Below, piece by piece: positions 7,962 through 15,413 of a DNA stretch of 23,009 nt. The notes under the pieces are model-generated. The model was not told where the DNA came from. It made no database searches and saw nothing but the letters and a program-made list of their open reading frames with translations. Every line of letters begins with the position of its first letter. Within the stretch, counting starts at the first letter, position 1. The stretch comes from an uncultured Devosia sp. (GTDB taxonomy: Bacteria > Pseudomonadota > Alphaproteobacteria > Rhizobiales > Devosiaceae). Location: the NCBI GenBank assembly GCA_913775215.1, contig CAJYKO010000386.1, forward strand, positions 1-23,009, read 5' to 3'. Both the position numbers and the translations under genes were made by a program.

Positions 7962-8564
7962 ATGCAAAAGACCATCCTGATGGACGTCGATGGCGTTCTT
8001 GTCACCGGCCGCCCGCAAGACGGCGCCCACCTCTTCACCGATCTTGAAACCGATCTCGGCATTTCCCTCGATAGCCTGCAATCCAACTTCTTCAAGCCGC
8101 GATGGTCCGCCATCGTCATCGGACAGAAGCCGCTCATTCCCGAGCTCACCGACGCCCTGCAAACCATCGCACCTGACGTGCCGGCGCAAACCCTGATCGA
8201 GTACTGGTTCGAAAACGACTCACGCATCGACACAGCCGTACTCGACGCCATGCGCAGCCTCCGCACCGCAGGTCACAAAGTCTATCTCGCGACCAACCAG
8301 GAACACTTGCGCGCAAAATACCTGATGGAGACACTTGCCCTGGGCACTGAGGTCGATGGCATCTTCTATTCCGCCGCTATCGGCCATAAGAAGCCAAGCC
8401 CCGAATTCTATGCCCATGTCGACCGCGGCCTTGCCGGCAAGGGTGCTGGCATTGTCCTCATCGACGACACCGAAGCCAATGTCCTTGCCGCTTGTGCCCA
8501 TGGCTGGTCGGCAATTCACTGGCAGCCCGGCATGAATGTCCAGGCTGCCCTTTCCGCCCTCTAA
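7962..8564 (+). CDS. HAD-superfamily hydrolase (phosphatase-like)
   Basis: A 200-residue cytoplasmic HAD-fold hydrolase. Motif I is DVDGVL with the nucleophile D8 and acid D10. Motif II is the Thr in LATN (T111). Motif III is the Lys in HKKPSPEFY (143-144). Motif IV is the acidic pair in LIDDTEANV (D168, D169). A helical cap of about 70 residues lies between motifs I and II (class C1 arrangement), which points to a small phosphorylated metabolite as substrate. The YEATNQ-type segment resembles YihX-like sugar-phosphate phosphatases, but the substrate cannot be told. The Shine-Dalgarno is weak. It starts its own unit after the infB terminator and is probably cotranscribed with the next gene, 13 bases downstream. 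Confidence 0.85.
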   Translation: MQKTILMDVDGVLVTGRPQDGAHLFTDLETDLGISLDSLQSNFFKPRWSAIVIGQKPLIPELTDALQTIAPDVPAQTLIEYWFENDSRIDTAVLDAMRSLRTAGHKVYLATNQEHLRAKYLMETLALGTEVDGIFYSAAIGHKKPSPEFYAHVDRGLAGKGAGIVLIDDTEANVLAACAHGWSAIHWQPGMNVQAALSAL

Positions 8565-8577
8565 TCCGGGAGTCCCG

Positions 8578-9162
8578 ATGCAGCCCTTCCGCCTCACCTA
8601 TCAGGTCGATTTCGAACATCTGTTCAAAGCCAGCGCTGCGGTCGGGCGCCATCGCTATACGCGGTCCTATCGCGCCCGCGCCAATCTCGTTCTCTACGGC
8701 GTTATGATCATCGGCGGCGTCGGCTCCGCCATCGGCGGCATCGTGCTCCACAACACTGTTTTGCCGCAGGTGCCGGACTATGTGCTGATCTTCCTGCTCT
8801 TTATCCTGGTCGGCATCTTCTATTCCAAGGTGATGATCCCTTGGCTTTATCGCTACTCCGCCAGATATGTGAACGCGGTCCGTGCGCACGCCCCGATGCA
8901 GTTCACCGCCGACGACACCGGCCTCCGCTGGCAGGATGAAGACATCGACTTTCTCCTGCGCTGGAACGGCGTAGAGGGCGTCTTTGCGACCAAGGAAAGC
9001 CTGAGCTTTCTCTCCGGCATCATAGCCCTCGTGCTCCCCCTCGACGCCTTCCCGGACGCTGCGACGCGAAAAGCCTTCATCACCGAAGTTCTCGGCAACA
9101 TTTCGCCCGAAGCCGCCGAGAAAAGCCGCGCCGACAAGGCGCTCATGGCACTCCTGGCTTAG
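8578..9162 (+). CDS. YcxB-like membrane protein of unknown function
   Basis: A 194-residue protein with two predicted membrane helices close together (about 37-57 and 68-88), flanked by a short basic N-terminal segment (RHRYTRSYRARAN) and a soluble C-terminal domain of about 100 residues. The arrangement, and phrases such as FTADDTGLRWQDEDIDFLLRWNGVEGVFATKESLSFL near the middle, match the YcxB-like family, whose function is not known. The ATG at 8578 has GGGAG seven bases upstream; a longer reading into the HAD gene is not supported. The last 20 bases overlap the convergent ATPase gene. Confidence 0.7.
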   Translation: MQPFRLTYQVDFEHLFKASAAVGRHRYTRSYRARANLVLYGVMIIGGVGSAIGGIVLHNTVLPQVPDYVLIFLLFILVGIFYSKVMIPWLYRYSARYVNAVRAHAPMQFTADDTGLRWQDEDIDFLLRWNGVEGVFATKESLSFLSGIIALVLPLDAFPDAATRKAFITEVLGNISPEAAEKSRADKALMALLA

Positions 9163-9694
9163 CGGCAAAGCCCGTAATTAGCGCTTTTGCCTCTGCGGCA
9201 ACCATATCCAGCGATTGTGTGGCGTCGATCCGCACCCCGAAGAACGGATCGACATGCGCGGCCACGCATTCAGCCGAGCGCCTGATCTCGAATTCGCCCA
9301 GCGCCCGCCCTTCAAATGCCGCTCGCGCCTCCAGCCGCTCACGTACGGTTTCCAGCGGCGCGACGAGACAGATCTTCTGCACCGGCGCTGTCCGCAACAA
9401 CGCGGCTTCCAGGGCCGCAAAATAGGACCTGTCCGTAAAGGCCATCGGCACCAGCACCACGCGAGACCCCATGTGCCGCAGACGCGCCTGCACGACGATC
9501 AGCCGGCGCCAAAGCGCCATGTCCTGATAGTCGTCCGGCTGGCGCTTGAGCCCGAGCAGGATTGGCGGCAGGCGCCGCAACACGAATCCGACATCCTCCG
9601 GGTCTGAGATGACCGCTCCCTGCACCTCGACCGACAACCGCTTGGCGAGGGTCGTTTTGCCGATGCCGAATGAGCCATTGATGAGCAGGAACAT
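9143..9694 (-). CDS. Small P-loop ATPase / nucleotide kinase-like protein
   Basis: A 183-residue P-loop protein starting almost directly with Walker A: GSFGIGKT, residues 7-14. It is followed by DPEDVGFVLRR and a region (LLRTAPVQKICLVAPLETVRERL) resembling the LID/second-nucleotide part of small kinases such as the TmrB/adenylylsulfate-kinase-like AAA_33 group. Members phosphorylate small molecules and some give drug tolerance, but no substrate can be read from this sequence. The ATG at 9692-9694 places Walker A at the usual distance from the start. It converges and overlaps by 20 bases with the YcxB-like gene. A terminator lies about 50 bases upstream in its leader, separating it from the L,D-transpeptidase. 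Confidence 0.75.
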   Translation of the reverse strand: MFLLINGSFGIGKTTLAKRLSVEVQGAVISDPEDVGFVLRRLPPILLGLKRQPDDYQDMALWRRLIVVQARLRHMGSRVVLVPMAFTDRSYFAALEAALLRTAPVQKICLVAPLETVRERLEARAAFEGRALGEFEIRRSAECVAAHVDPFFGVRIDATQSLDMVAAEAKALITGFAAKPGVP

Positions 9695-9734
9695 GGCCCG
9701 AGCCTATCAGCGTCCACGGCGCGAGGCGACCGCT

Positions 9735-9771
9735 CAAACAGAAAGAGCCCGCTCCTTGCGGAACGGGCTCT
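9735..9771 (-). terminator. Intrinsic terminator (minus strand), no gene directly before it
   Basis: AGAGCCCG (9744-9751) pairs with CGGGCTCT (9764-9771), extended by TCC/GGA around a TTGC-type loop. Reading on the minus strand it is followed by TTTCTGTTT. It lies 56 bases beyond another minus-strand terminator (9818-9848), with no coding gene between, and 50 bases before the ATPase start. Confidence 0.7.
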
Positions 9772-9775
9772 GAAA

Positions 9776-9815
9776 TGCCGGAAGCGGGTGACTACGGTTT
9801 GAACCGCGGCCGGCA
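9776..9815 (-). other. Structured intergenic element, slightly tRNA-3'-end-like
   Basis: TGCCGG (9776-9781) pairs with CCGGCA (9810-9815). Inside is a CGGTT-TG-AACCG inverted repeat, which on the minus strand reads CGGTTCAAACCG, reminiscent of a tRNA T-arm. A terminator follows. No complete cloverleaf can be drawn, so it is not called a tRNA. It could be a tRNA remnant, part of an intergenic repeat, or a small RNA. Confidence 0.3.
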
Positions 9816-9817
9816 AT

Positions 9818-9848
9818 TTTCTAAAACTGTCGGAAGATCCTCCGACAG
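9818..9848 (-). terminator. Intrinsic terminator of the L,D-transpeptidase gene
   Basis: CTGTCGGA (9827-9834) and TCCGACAG (9841-9848) form a perfect 8-bp stem with a six-base loop. On the minus strand it is followed by TTTTAGAAAA, a modest U-tract. It lies 40 bases after the transpeptidase stop. Confidence 0.75.
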
Positions 9849-9888
9849 GTCTAATACGCGGACATTGCGACCTGGTTGCGTAAAAGAA

Positions 9889-10539
9889 TTAGGCGTTGAT
9901 CACCGTTACGCGGGTTCCAACCGGAACGCGAGCGTAGAGATCGATCACATCCTGGTTCATCAAACGAATACAGCCCGACGACACATTGGTGCCGATCGTG
10001 TAGGGCTCGGTCGTGCCATGGATGCGGAAAAGCGTGTCGGCGCCGTTCTTGTAGAGGTAAAGCGCGCGCGGCCCAAGCGGATTGGTTTCGCCCGGTGCCA
10101 TGCCGCCGGCATAGGGGCCGTAGCGATCAGGTTCGCGGGCGATCATCGACTTGGTCGGGGTCCAGCGCGGCCATTCCGCCTTGCGGCCGATCGTGGCATT
10201 GCCACGGAAAACAAGCGCTTCGTCCTTGCCGACGCCGACGCCATACCGCAGGGCGCGGTTGTTCTCCATCACGAGATAGAGGTAGTGCGCCGGCGTATCG
10301 ACCACGATCGTGCCAGGACGTTCGGTGGTGAAATACTCCACTTCCTGGCGCCACCACTTGGGGTCGACGCGGCGCAGGTCCATGGCAGCAACCGGATAGG
10401 GTTCCGATGGCATCGGGCCATACATGCGGACGTAATAGGGGTCAATGACCGGTTCCTGCATCACAGGCTGGCGGGTGGTGGAGCAGGCAGCCAGGGTGGT
10501 GGCGGAAAGGCCGAGGAGAAACAAGCGGCGGGAAATCAA
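9889..10539 (-). CDS. L,D-transpeptidase (YkuD), Tat-type lipoprotein
   Basis: A 216-residue periplasmic L,D-transpeptidase, the enzyme class that makes 3-3 peptidoglycan cross-links or attaches proteins to peptidoglycan. The catalytic domain has HGT at 174-176 and SSGCIRL at 187-193 with nucleophile C190, the canonical YkuD signature. The N-terminus is a signal with a twin-arginine motif (SRRLFLL, 3-9) and a lipobox LAAC ending at C19, so the protein is predicted to be Tat-exported and lipidated. The start is TTG at 10537-10539, with AGAGG eight bases upstream. It is monocistronic, bounded by terminators. Family is certain; which cross-linking role it has is not visible. Confidence 0.92.
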   Translation of the reverse strand: MISRRLFLLGLSATTLAACSTTRQPVMQEPVIDPYYVRMYGPMPSEPYPVAAMDLRRVDPKWWRQEVEYFTTERPGTIVVDTPAHYLYLVMENNRALRYGVGVGKDEALVFRGNATIGRKAEWPRWTPTKSMIAREPDRYGPYAGGMAPGETNPLGPRALYLYKNGADTLFRIHGTTEPYTIGTNVSSGCIRLMNQDVIDLYARVPVGTRVTVINA

Positions 10540-10560
10540 AACTCAAACCTCTGGAGGGCA

Positions 10561-10590
10561 AAGGGACATCGAGAAAATGCCTCGTCCCTT
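10561..10590 (-). promoter_or_regulatory. Hairpin in the L,D-transpeptidase leader
   Basis: AAGGGA (10561-10566) pairs with TCCCTT (10585-10590), and CGAG (10570-10573) with CTCG (10581-10584), with a three-base bulge and a seven-base loop. It lies just upstream of the ribosome-binding site in the minus-strand leader. Further upstream are a CTGCCGC/GCGGCAG inverted repeat (10603-10632) and a TGTGATCACA palindrome (10646-10655), possible protein-binding sites. Confidence 0.35.
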
Positions 10591-10710
10591 GCAGTAACGC
10601 TTCTGCCGCTTAACGTGGCACGAATGCGGCAGTTCCTCGCCACAATGTGATCACAGTCTGACCTGTTGCTCCAAAAGCACAGGTATCACGCGGCCGTGAA
10701 TTTTCTGGCC

Positions 10711-10743
10711 AAGAAAAAGGGTTCGGACCTAGGTCCGAACCCT
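10711..10743 (-). terminator. Intrinsic terminator after pnp
   Basis: Positions 10718-10743 are a perfect 26-base palindrome forming a stem of about 11 bp (GGGTTCGGACC with its complement). On the minus strand it is followed by TTTTTCTT. A second small hairpin (AAGGTCT 10752-10758 with AGACCTT 10762-10768) overlaps the pnp stop codon just before it. Confidence 0.9.
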
Positions 10744-10766
10744 AACTTGAAAAGGTCTAGAAGACC

Positions 10767-12911
10767 TTATTCGGCGTCGGCTTCTTTGGCTTCCTTGACG
10801 ATTTCCTTGCCGGTTGCCTGGTCGACAACCTTCATCGAAAGGCGGACCTTGCCGCGCTCGTCAAAGCCGAGCAGCTTGACCCAGACCTTGTCGCCTTCCT
10901 TGACAACATCGGTGGTCTTGGCAACGCGCTGGTCGGCCAGCTGGGAAATATGGACGAGACCATCCTTGGCGCCGAAGAAGTTCACGAACGCGCCGAAATC
11001 GGCGGTCTTGACCACTGTGCCCTGATAGATGGCGCCGACTTCGGCTTCGTCGGTGATCGACTTGATCCACTTGATCGCCGCTTCGATCTGGGTGCCGTCC
11101 GAGGACGAAACCTTGACCGTGCCATCGTCTTCGATGTTGATCTTGGCGCCGGTCTTTTCGACGATTTCGCGGATGACCTTGCCACCGGTGCCGATCACTT
11201 CGCGGATCTTGTCGGTCGGGATCTTCAGCGTTTCGATACGGGGCGCGAACTCGCCCACTTCGCCACGCGATTCCGAGAGCGCATTGGCCATTTCACCCAG
11301 GATATGGATGCGGCCTTCCTTGGCCTGGGCCAGGGCGATCTTCATGATCTCTTCGGTGATGCCGGCGATCTTGATGTCCATCTGGAGGGATGTGACGCCC
11401 TGGTCGGTACCGGCCACCTTGAAGTCCATGTCGCCAAGGTGATCTTCGTCGCCGAGAATGTCGCTGAGAACAGCAAACTTCTCGCCTTCAAGAATGAGGC
11501 CCATGGCAATGCCGGCCACCGGACGCTTCATCGGCACGCCGGCATCCATCAGTGCAAGCGAGGTGCCGCACACGGTTGCCATCGAGGACGAGCCGTTCGA
11601 TTCGGTGATTTCCGAGACGACGCGGACTGTATAGGGGAATTCTTCGATCGAGGGACGGATCGGGTTGATCGCGCGCCAGGCAAGCTTGCCATGACCGATT
11701 TCGCGACGGCCGGGCGAACCCATGCGGCCGGCTTCACCCACCGAATATGGCGGGAAGTTGTAGTGCAGCAGGAAGTTTTCCTTCTTGGTGCCTTCAAGCG
11801 AGTCGATGAACTGCTCGTCTTCGGCCGTGCCAAGGGTTGCAACCACGAGTGCCTGGGTTTCGCCACGCGTAAAGATGGCCGAGCCATGGGTGCGCGGCAG
11901 AACGCCGACTTCGGCAAGGATCGGGCGGACGGTTTTCAGATCACGGCCGTCGATGCGGCTGCCGGTATCAAGAATGTTCCAGCGCACGATCTTGGCCTGG
12001 AGATTGTGGACGACTTCGCCCAAATCTTCCTTGGAGATTTCGCCGGCTTCGATCTTGGCCGCAAACGCTTCCTTGACCTTGGCATTGGCGGCATCGACCG
12101 CAGCATAGCGCTCGGCCTTGTTGGTAATCTTGTAGGCAGCACGGAGATCGGCTTCGGCAATGGCGAGGACTTCGGCTTCGAGCGCCGAGAAATCCGGAGC
12201 CTGGAAGTCGCGCGGTTCCTTGGCGGCGAGTTCGGCGAGCTTGATGATCGCGTCGATCACCTTCTTGCCTTCGGCATGGCCGAACATCACGGCGCCGAGC
12301 ATGACTTCTTCGGAAAGCTCCTGGGCTTCCGATTCAACCATGAGCACGGCGTCCTGCGTGCCGGCCATGACGAGGTCGAGCTTACTGTCGTTGCGGCGAT
12401 CGATCGAGGGGTTCAGCACATAGGCGCCATCGATATAGGCAACGCGTGCCGCGCCGATCGGGCCCATGAAGGGCACGCCCGAAATGGTCAGGGCTGCCGA
12501 AGCAGCGACCATGGCGAGCACGTCGGGATTGTTTTCCATGTCGTGCTGCAGAACGGTGACGACCACCTGGGTCTCGTTCTTGTAGCCATCGGGGAAAAGC
12601 GGGCGGATCGGACGGTCGATAAGGCGGCTCGTCAGCGTTTCGTTTTCGGTCGGACGGCCTTCACGCTTGAAATAGCCACCCGGGATCTTGCCGGCGGCAA
12701 AATACTTTTCCTGGTAGTTGACGGTCAGCGGAAAAAAATCCTGGCCGGGCTTGGCCGACTTGGCCGAAACCACGGTCGCGAGCAGCACGGTTTCACCAAG
12801 TGTTGCGAGCACGGCGCCGTCAGCCTGGCGGGCGATCTTGCCGGTTTCAAGGGTCAGCGGCTGGCCGCCCCAGTTGAGCTCGACCTTGTGGTGATCAAAC
12901 TTGATCGACAT
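10767..12911 (-). CDS. pnp: Polyribonucleotide nucleotidyltransferase (PNPase)
   Basis: PNPase degrades RNA 3' to 5' with phosphate and is a core part of RNA decay. The 714 residues show the expected order: first RNase PH domain (about 10-145), alpha-helical linker, second RNase PH domain (about 320-545) with the catalytic LSDILGDEDHLGDMDFK near 482-498, KH domain with the IGTGGK loop (574-579), and S1 domain (about 623-693; GAIYQGTVVKTADFGAFVNF). The C-terminus is a short acidic/lysine-rich tail. The start is ATG at 12909-12911 (MSIKFDHHKVELNW), where homology begins; a 54-residue longer reading extends into the leader and is rejected. It follows rpsO with a 323-base leader. Confidence 0.98.
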   Translation of the reverse strand: MSIKFDHHKVELNWGGQPLTLETGKIARQADGAVLATLGETVLLATVVSAKSAKPGQDFFPLTVNYQEKYFAAGKIPGGYFKREGRPTENETLTSRLIDRPIRPLFPDGYKNETQVVVTVLQHDMENNPDVLAMVAASAALTISGVPFMGPIGAARVAYIDGAYVLNPSIDRRNDSKLDLVMAGTQDAVLMVESEAQELSEEVMLGAVMFGHAEGKKVIDAIIKLAELAAKEPRDFQAPDFSALEAEVLAIAEADLRAAYKITNKAERYAAVDAANAKVKEAFAAKIEAGEISKEDLGEVVHNLQAKIVRWNILDTGSRIDGRDLKTVRPILAEVGVLPRTHGSAIFTRGETQALVVATLGTAEDEQFIDSLEGTKKENFLLHYNFPPYSVGEAGRMGSPGRREIGHGKLAWRAINPIRPSIEEFPYTVRVVSEITESNGSSSMATVCGTSLALMDAGVPMKRPVAGIAMGLILEGEKFAVLSDILGDEDHLGDMDFKVAGTDQGVTSLQMDIKIAGITEEIMKIALAQAKEGRIHILGEMANALSESRGEVGEFAPRIETLKIPTDKIREVIGTGGKVIREIVEKTGAKINIEDDGTVKVSSSDGTQIEAAIKWIKSITDEAEVGAIYQGTVVKTADFGAFVNFFGAKDGLVHISQLADQRVAKTTDVVKEGDKVWVKLLGFDERGKVRLSMKVVDQATGKEIVKEAKEADAE

Positions 12912-13234
12912 GTTTTGTCTTTCCATTCTGTCCGGAGCGCGGGAACGCGGGCTAGGCGAAGGCCCACGAACGCTTCCGGTGTGCCCGCACCGGCGCCGCA
13001 CCCCATGTGCGCACCGGCTCAAAATCAGGCACTGTTTCAATCTGGCAGATTGAGAACATGGACAAGACAACAAGCGGCTCCACTGCGGAAGGCGCCAATA
13101 ATCCTGCCATGCTCCGGCACTGCCGGCCTAATGGGGTGAATACCCCTTGAAATGGCCAATTTTGGGTCAGTCGATTTTGAGTGACGTCCAAAATGGCAAC
13201 CGGCACGGAAGCGGACTTCCGTGCCGGAATGTGC
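12912..13234 (-). promoter_or_regulatory. rpsO-pnp intercistronic leader rich in inverted repeats
   Basis: This 323-base stretch has no gene. From the rpsO side it holds the hairpin at 13200-13227, GGGGT/ACCCC (13133-13146), CCGGCA-C-TGCCGG (13114-13126), an 8-bp-arm repeat TCAATCTG/CAGATTGA (13037-13053) and CCGGTG/CACCGG near 12977-12994. In enterobacteria the pnp leader is cut by RNase III and PNPase then represses its own synthesis; a similar use is inferred, not shown. Confidence 0.5.
13200..13227 (-). terminator. Strong hairpin after rpsO, partial terminator or processing site
   Basis: CCGGCACGGAAG (13200-13211) pairs perfectly with CTTCCGTGCCGG (13216-13227), a 12-bp stem with a four-base loop, seven bases after the rpsO stop. 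On the minus strand the downstream bases are TTGCCATTTT, a poor U-tract. It may stabilise the rpsO end or terminate only part of the transcripts so that pnp is still reached. Confidence 0.65.
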
Positions 13235-13504
13235 TTAGCGACGCAGGCCGAGCTTTTCGATCAGCGTCTTGTAGCGGTTCTCGTCGACCTTCTTGAGGTA
13301 GTCGAGAAGACGGCGACGTGTCGAAACCAGCTTCAGGAGGCCACGACGGGAGTGGTTATCCTTGGAGTGGTCCTTGAAGTGCTCGGTCAGGTTGGCAATA
13401 CGCTCGGAGAGGATGGCCACCTGGACTTCCGGCGAACCGGTATCGTTTGCCTTGGTGGCGTATTCCTGGATGAGCTCGTTCTTGCGCTCAGCGGTAATCG
13501 ACAT
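13235..13504 (-). CDS. rpsO: 30S ribosomal protein S15
   Basis: S15 binds 16S rRNA early in 30S assembly and bridges to the 50S. The 89 residues have the whole family pattern: MSITAERKNELI, DTGSPEVQVAILSERIANLTEHF, and KDNHSRRGLLKLVSTRRRLLDYLKK, ending in LGLRR. Two in-frame ATGs lie six bases apart (13510 and 13504). The AAGGAT Shine-Dalgarno is only about one base before the first but seven before the second, so the second is used and gives the usual MSIT start. It is followed by a hairpin and pnp, the classical rpsO-pnp pair, here on the strand opposite to infB. Confidence 0.97.
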   Translation of the reverse strand: MSITAERKNELIQEYATKANDTGSPEVQVAILSERIANLTEHFKDHSKDNHSRRGLLKLVSTRRRLLDYLKKVDENRYKTLIEKLGLRR

Positions 13505-13535
13505 CTGCATATCCTTTTATATTTGAGGATGAAGA

Positions 13536-13565
13536 GCCCCAGCCAGGATGTCGTCCAGGTGGGGC
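13536..13565 (-). promoter_or_regulatory. Stem-loop in the rpsO leader
   Basis: GCCCCA (13536-13541) pairs with TGGGGC (13560-13565), with an inner GGA/TCC helix. It lies between the candidate promoter and the S15 ribosome-binding site. S15 leaders in several bacteria carry structures bound by S15 for autoregulation, though the folds differ between groups; this is a positional candidate only. Confidence 0.35.
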
Positions 13566-13602
13566 CGGTAATTGCGCAGGAAAATAAGGCCTGCTGGCCG
13601 TC

Positions 13603-13632
13603 GATATAGTGCAAGAGGCCAGGGATTGCCAG
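13603..13632 (-). promoter_or_regulatory. Candidate promoter of rpsO-pnp
   Basis: On the minus strand CTGGCA (complement of 13627-13632) and TATATC (complement of 13603-13608) are 18 bases apart. This would give a leader of about 90 bases before S15. It nearly touches the stop codon of the histidine kinase. Weak -35, read by eye. Confidence 0.35.
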
Positions 13633-13634
13633 AG

Positions 13635-15365
13635 CTATTCGCCCCGGCGTTCCTCGATCTGCTCGTCGGGGCGCACCGCGGCGAAGGCCGGATCGAGGGC
13701 CGTCATCGGAATATCGATGGTCCATTCCACGCCATCGACATGCTCTTGGCGCTCGACCTGTGCGCCAAGCGCCCCGCCCACCATAGCGCGCAAAACTGTC
13801 GTCCCGAACCCAGCCCGTTCGCTCGCTTTCATCGGGCGCGACAATGTCTCGCGCCAGCGTACGGCGAGCTCTCCATCGCGCTCGATCCAGCCAAAGGTCA
13901 GCGTGCCGCGTTCATCGGCAAAGGCGCCATATTGGGTCGCATTGACGGCCAGTTCGTGGAGCGCCATGCCAAGGATCTGCGCGCCCTGCGGATTGATCCT
14001 TATATCAGGCCCAACGATTTCCACGCGCTTTTCGTCCTGCGGCCGGAACGGCGCCAGTTGCAGATCAATCAGCTCACGCAGCGAGACGCCTGCTCGCCCA
14101 TGGGCGAGCAAAAGGTCGGTCGAGCGCGCCAGCCCCATGATCCGGCGCTCGAGTGCCTGCACATAGGTCGGCACGTCGGTCGCCCCGCGCGAAGTCTGCT
14201 TGGCCATGGCCGAGATGACCGCCATCTGGTTCTTCGAGCGATGCGCCAATTCGCGCATCAGGAAACGCACGTCACGCTCCGCCGTCTGGCGTTGCCTCGA
14301 TGCAAAAACGAGGGCTTTTGACACCTCGTCGATCTCGCCCACCGGGTAATGCCGCTCGAACACCGCTTCGCCGCGACCCAATCGCTGCGCATCGACCCTC
14401 AGGCCATGCACTGAACGGCTCAATTGCTGGGCGATGAAAAAGGCGATCAGTGAGGCGACGATCGCAATGATCAGCCCCCAGGCGCCCAGTTGCATCAGCG
14501 ATTCCTTGAGCGGGCTTTTGACATTGGACGCCGAGGCCCAGGCAACGATCCGCCAGCCCGTTATGGCCGAGCGCCATTCCGCCGTGACAACGCGATCGTT
14601 CTTGATGGTTTCCTCGGTCCAGCCTGGCAATTGCGTTTCTGGATCGCGCCGCATCGGCAGTGTATCGCCGATGGAAAATTCGTCGCCTGTCGTCGAGGAG
14701 ATGATGGTGTTCTCTCCGTCGACCAGCGCTGCGTTCCAGCCCTGCGGCAATTGTCGCGACTGGAGGACGGGAATAAGATCGCGCGCATTCTGCGTCAGCG
14801 CCAAAAGCCGCACCGGCGAGTTGTCCGGCAAGGGCAGCCAGACGTGATAGACCCAGGTCTGCGCCATCTTGCCGAAGAATAGCCCAGAGACGGTCGGGCG
14901 TCCGCGCTCGATCGCGCGCTGCGCCGTATCATAGTCCGAGGTACGCGAAAGCGGATCGCCAAAGGCAATCCGCGTATTGAGAAGCTGATTTCCAGCAGCA
15001 TCGATGCCGATGAGATAGGACCCCGTCCCCGCCAGCGCGATGACGGCCCGCCGGTGGAATTCATCGAGCTGCCCACCCTGCAGCGATTGATCCGACGACA
15101 GCACACGCAGCGTCGTGATCATGCCCGCCACCTCTCGGTCGACCGTCTGCCCCATGGCCTGGACCGTGGCATTGGTCAGGGCCTCCACCACTTCTTCCTG
15201 CGCATCATTGGTGCTGTTGAGCAGCACGAGCGCAACGATGAGGGCGGGTATGAGAATGACGAGGACGAGGGCAAACAGATAAAGCGCGACGGGCTGTGGC
15301 CGTCGCGGCTTCAATCGTGTCGTCTTGGCTTGTTCACTGGCCCCATGATGGGCTTGTGCTGCCAT
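13635..15365 (-). CDS. Membrane-bound HWE-family sensor histidine kinase
   Basis: A 576-residue sensor kinase. TM1 is at about 27-50, then a periplasmic sensory domain of about 240 residues (cache-like, not identified), TM2 about 295-313, a HAMP-like linker (about 314-365) and a kinase core. The H-box is RELAHRSKNQ with phosphoacceptor H375. The N-box is MALHELAVNA (H470, N475), and WRE at 504-506 completes the HWE signature, with GFGT at 519-522. This kinase class is common in alphaproteobacteria, in light, blue-light and general-stress (PhyR) signalling. No response regulator is in the window, so its partner is unknown. It is probably cotranscribed with the small gene 48 bases upstream. The nearest Shine-Dalgarno-like GAGGG is somewhat far, about 12 bases. 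Confidence 0.9.
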   Translation of the reverse strand: MAAQAHHGASEQAKTTRLKPRRPQPVALYLFALVLVILIPALIVALVLLNSTNDAQEEVVEALTNATVQAMGQTVDREVAGMITTLRVLSSDQSLQGGQLDEFHRRAVIALAGTGSYLIGIDAAGNQLLNTRIAFGDPLSRTSDYDTAQRAIERGRPTVSGLFFGKMAQTWVYHVWLPLPDNSPVRLLALTQNARDLIPVLQSRQLPQGWNAALVDGENTIISSTTGDEFSIGDTLPMRRDPETQLPGWTEETIKNDRVVTAEWRSAITGWRIVAWASASNVKSPLKESLMQLGAWGLIIAIVASLIAFFIAQQLSRSVHGLRVDAQRLGRGEAVFERHYPVGEIDEVSKALVFASRQRQTAERDVRFLMRELAHRSKNQMAVISAMAKQTSRGATDVPTYVQALERRIMGLARSTDLLLAHGRAGVSLRELIDLQLAPFRPQDEKRVEIVGPDIRINPQGAQILGMALHELAVNATQYGAFADERGTLTFGWIERDGELAVRWRETLSRPMKASERAGFGTTVLRAMVGGALGAQVERQEHVDGVEWTIDIPMTALDPAFAAVRPDEQIEERRGE

Positions 15366-15413
15366 GGCGGATTAGTCCCTCGTCATATGGCAGGTCAGGC
15401 CCGGCCGGGCGGG

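Noticed and set aside
9744..9850. tRNA gene on the minus strand
   Set aside because: A T-arm-like segment and terminator exist, but no acceptor, D-arm or seven-base anticodon loop can be paired.
9775..10650. 291-codon plus-strand open frame over the L,D-transpeptidase and terminators
   Set aside because: Its start covers the non-coding hairpins and the rest is antisense to a clear YkuD gene.
12912..13073. 54-codon N-terminal extension of PNPase
   Set aside because: Lies in the hairpin-rich leader; family proteins begin at MSIKFDHHKVE.
10950..13139. 729-codon open frame on the plus strand opposite pnp
   Set aside because: Same artefact: mirror of a strongly conserved gene, no domain signature.
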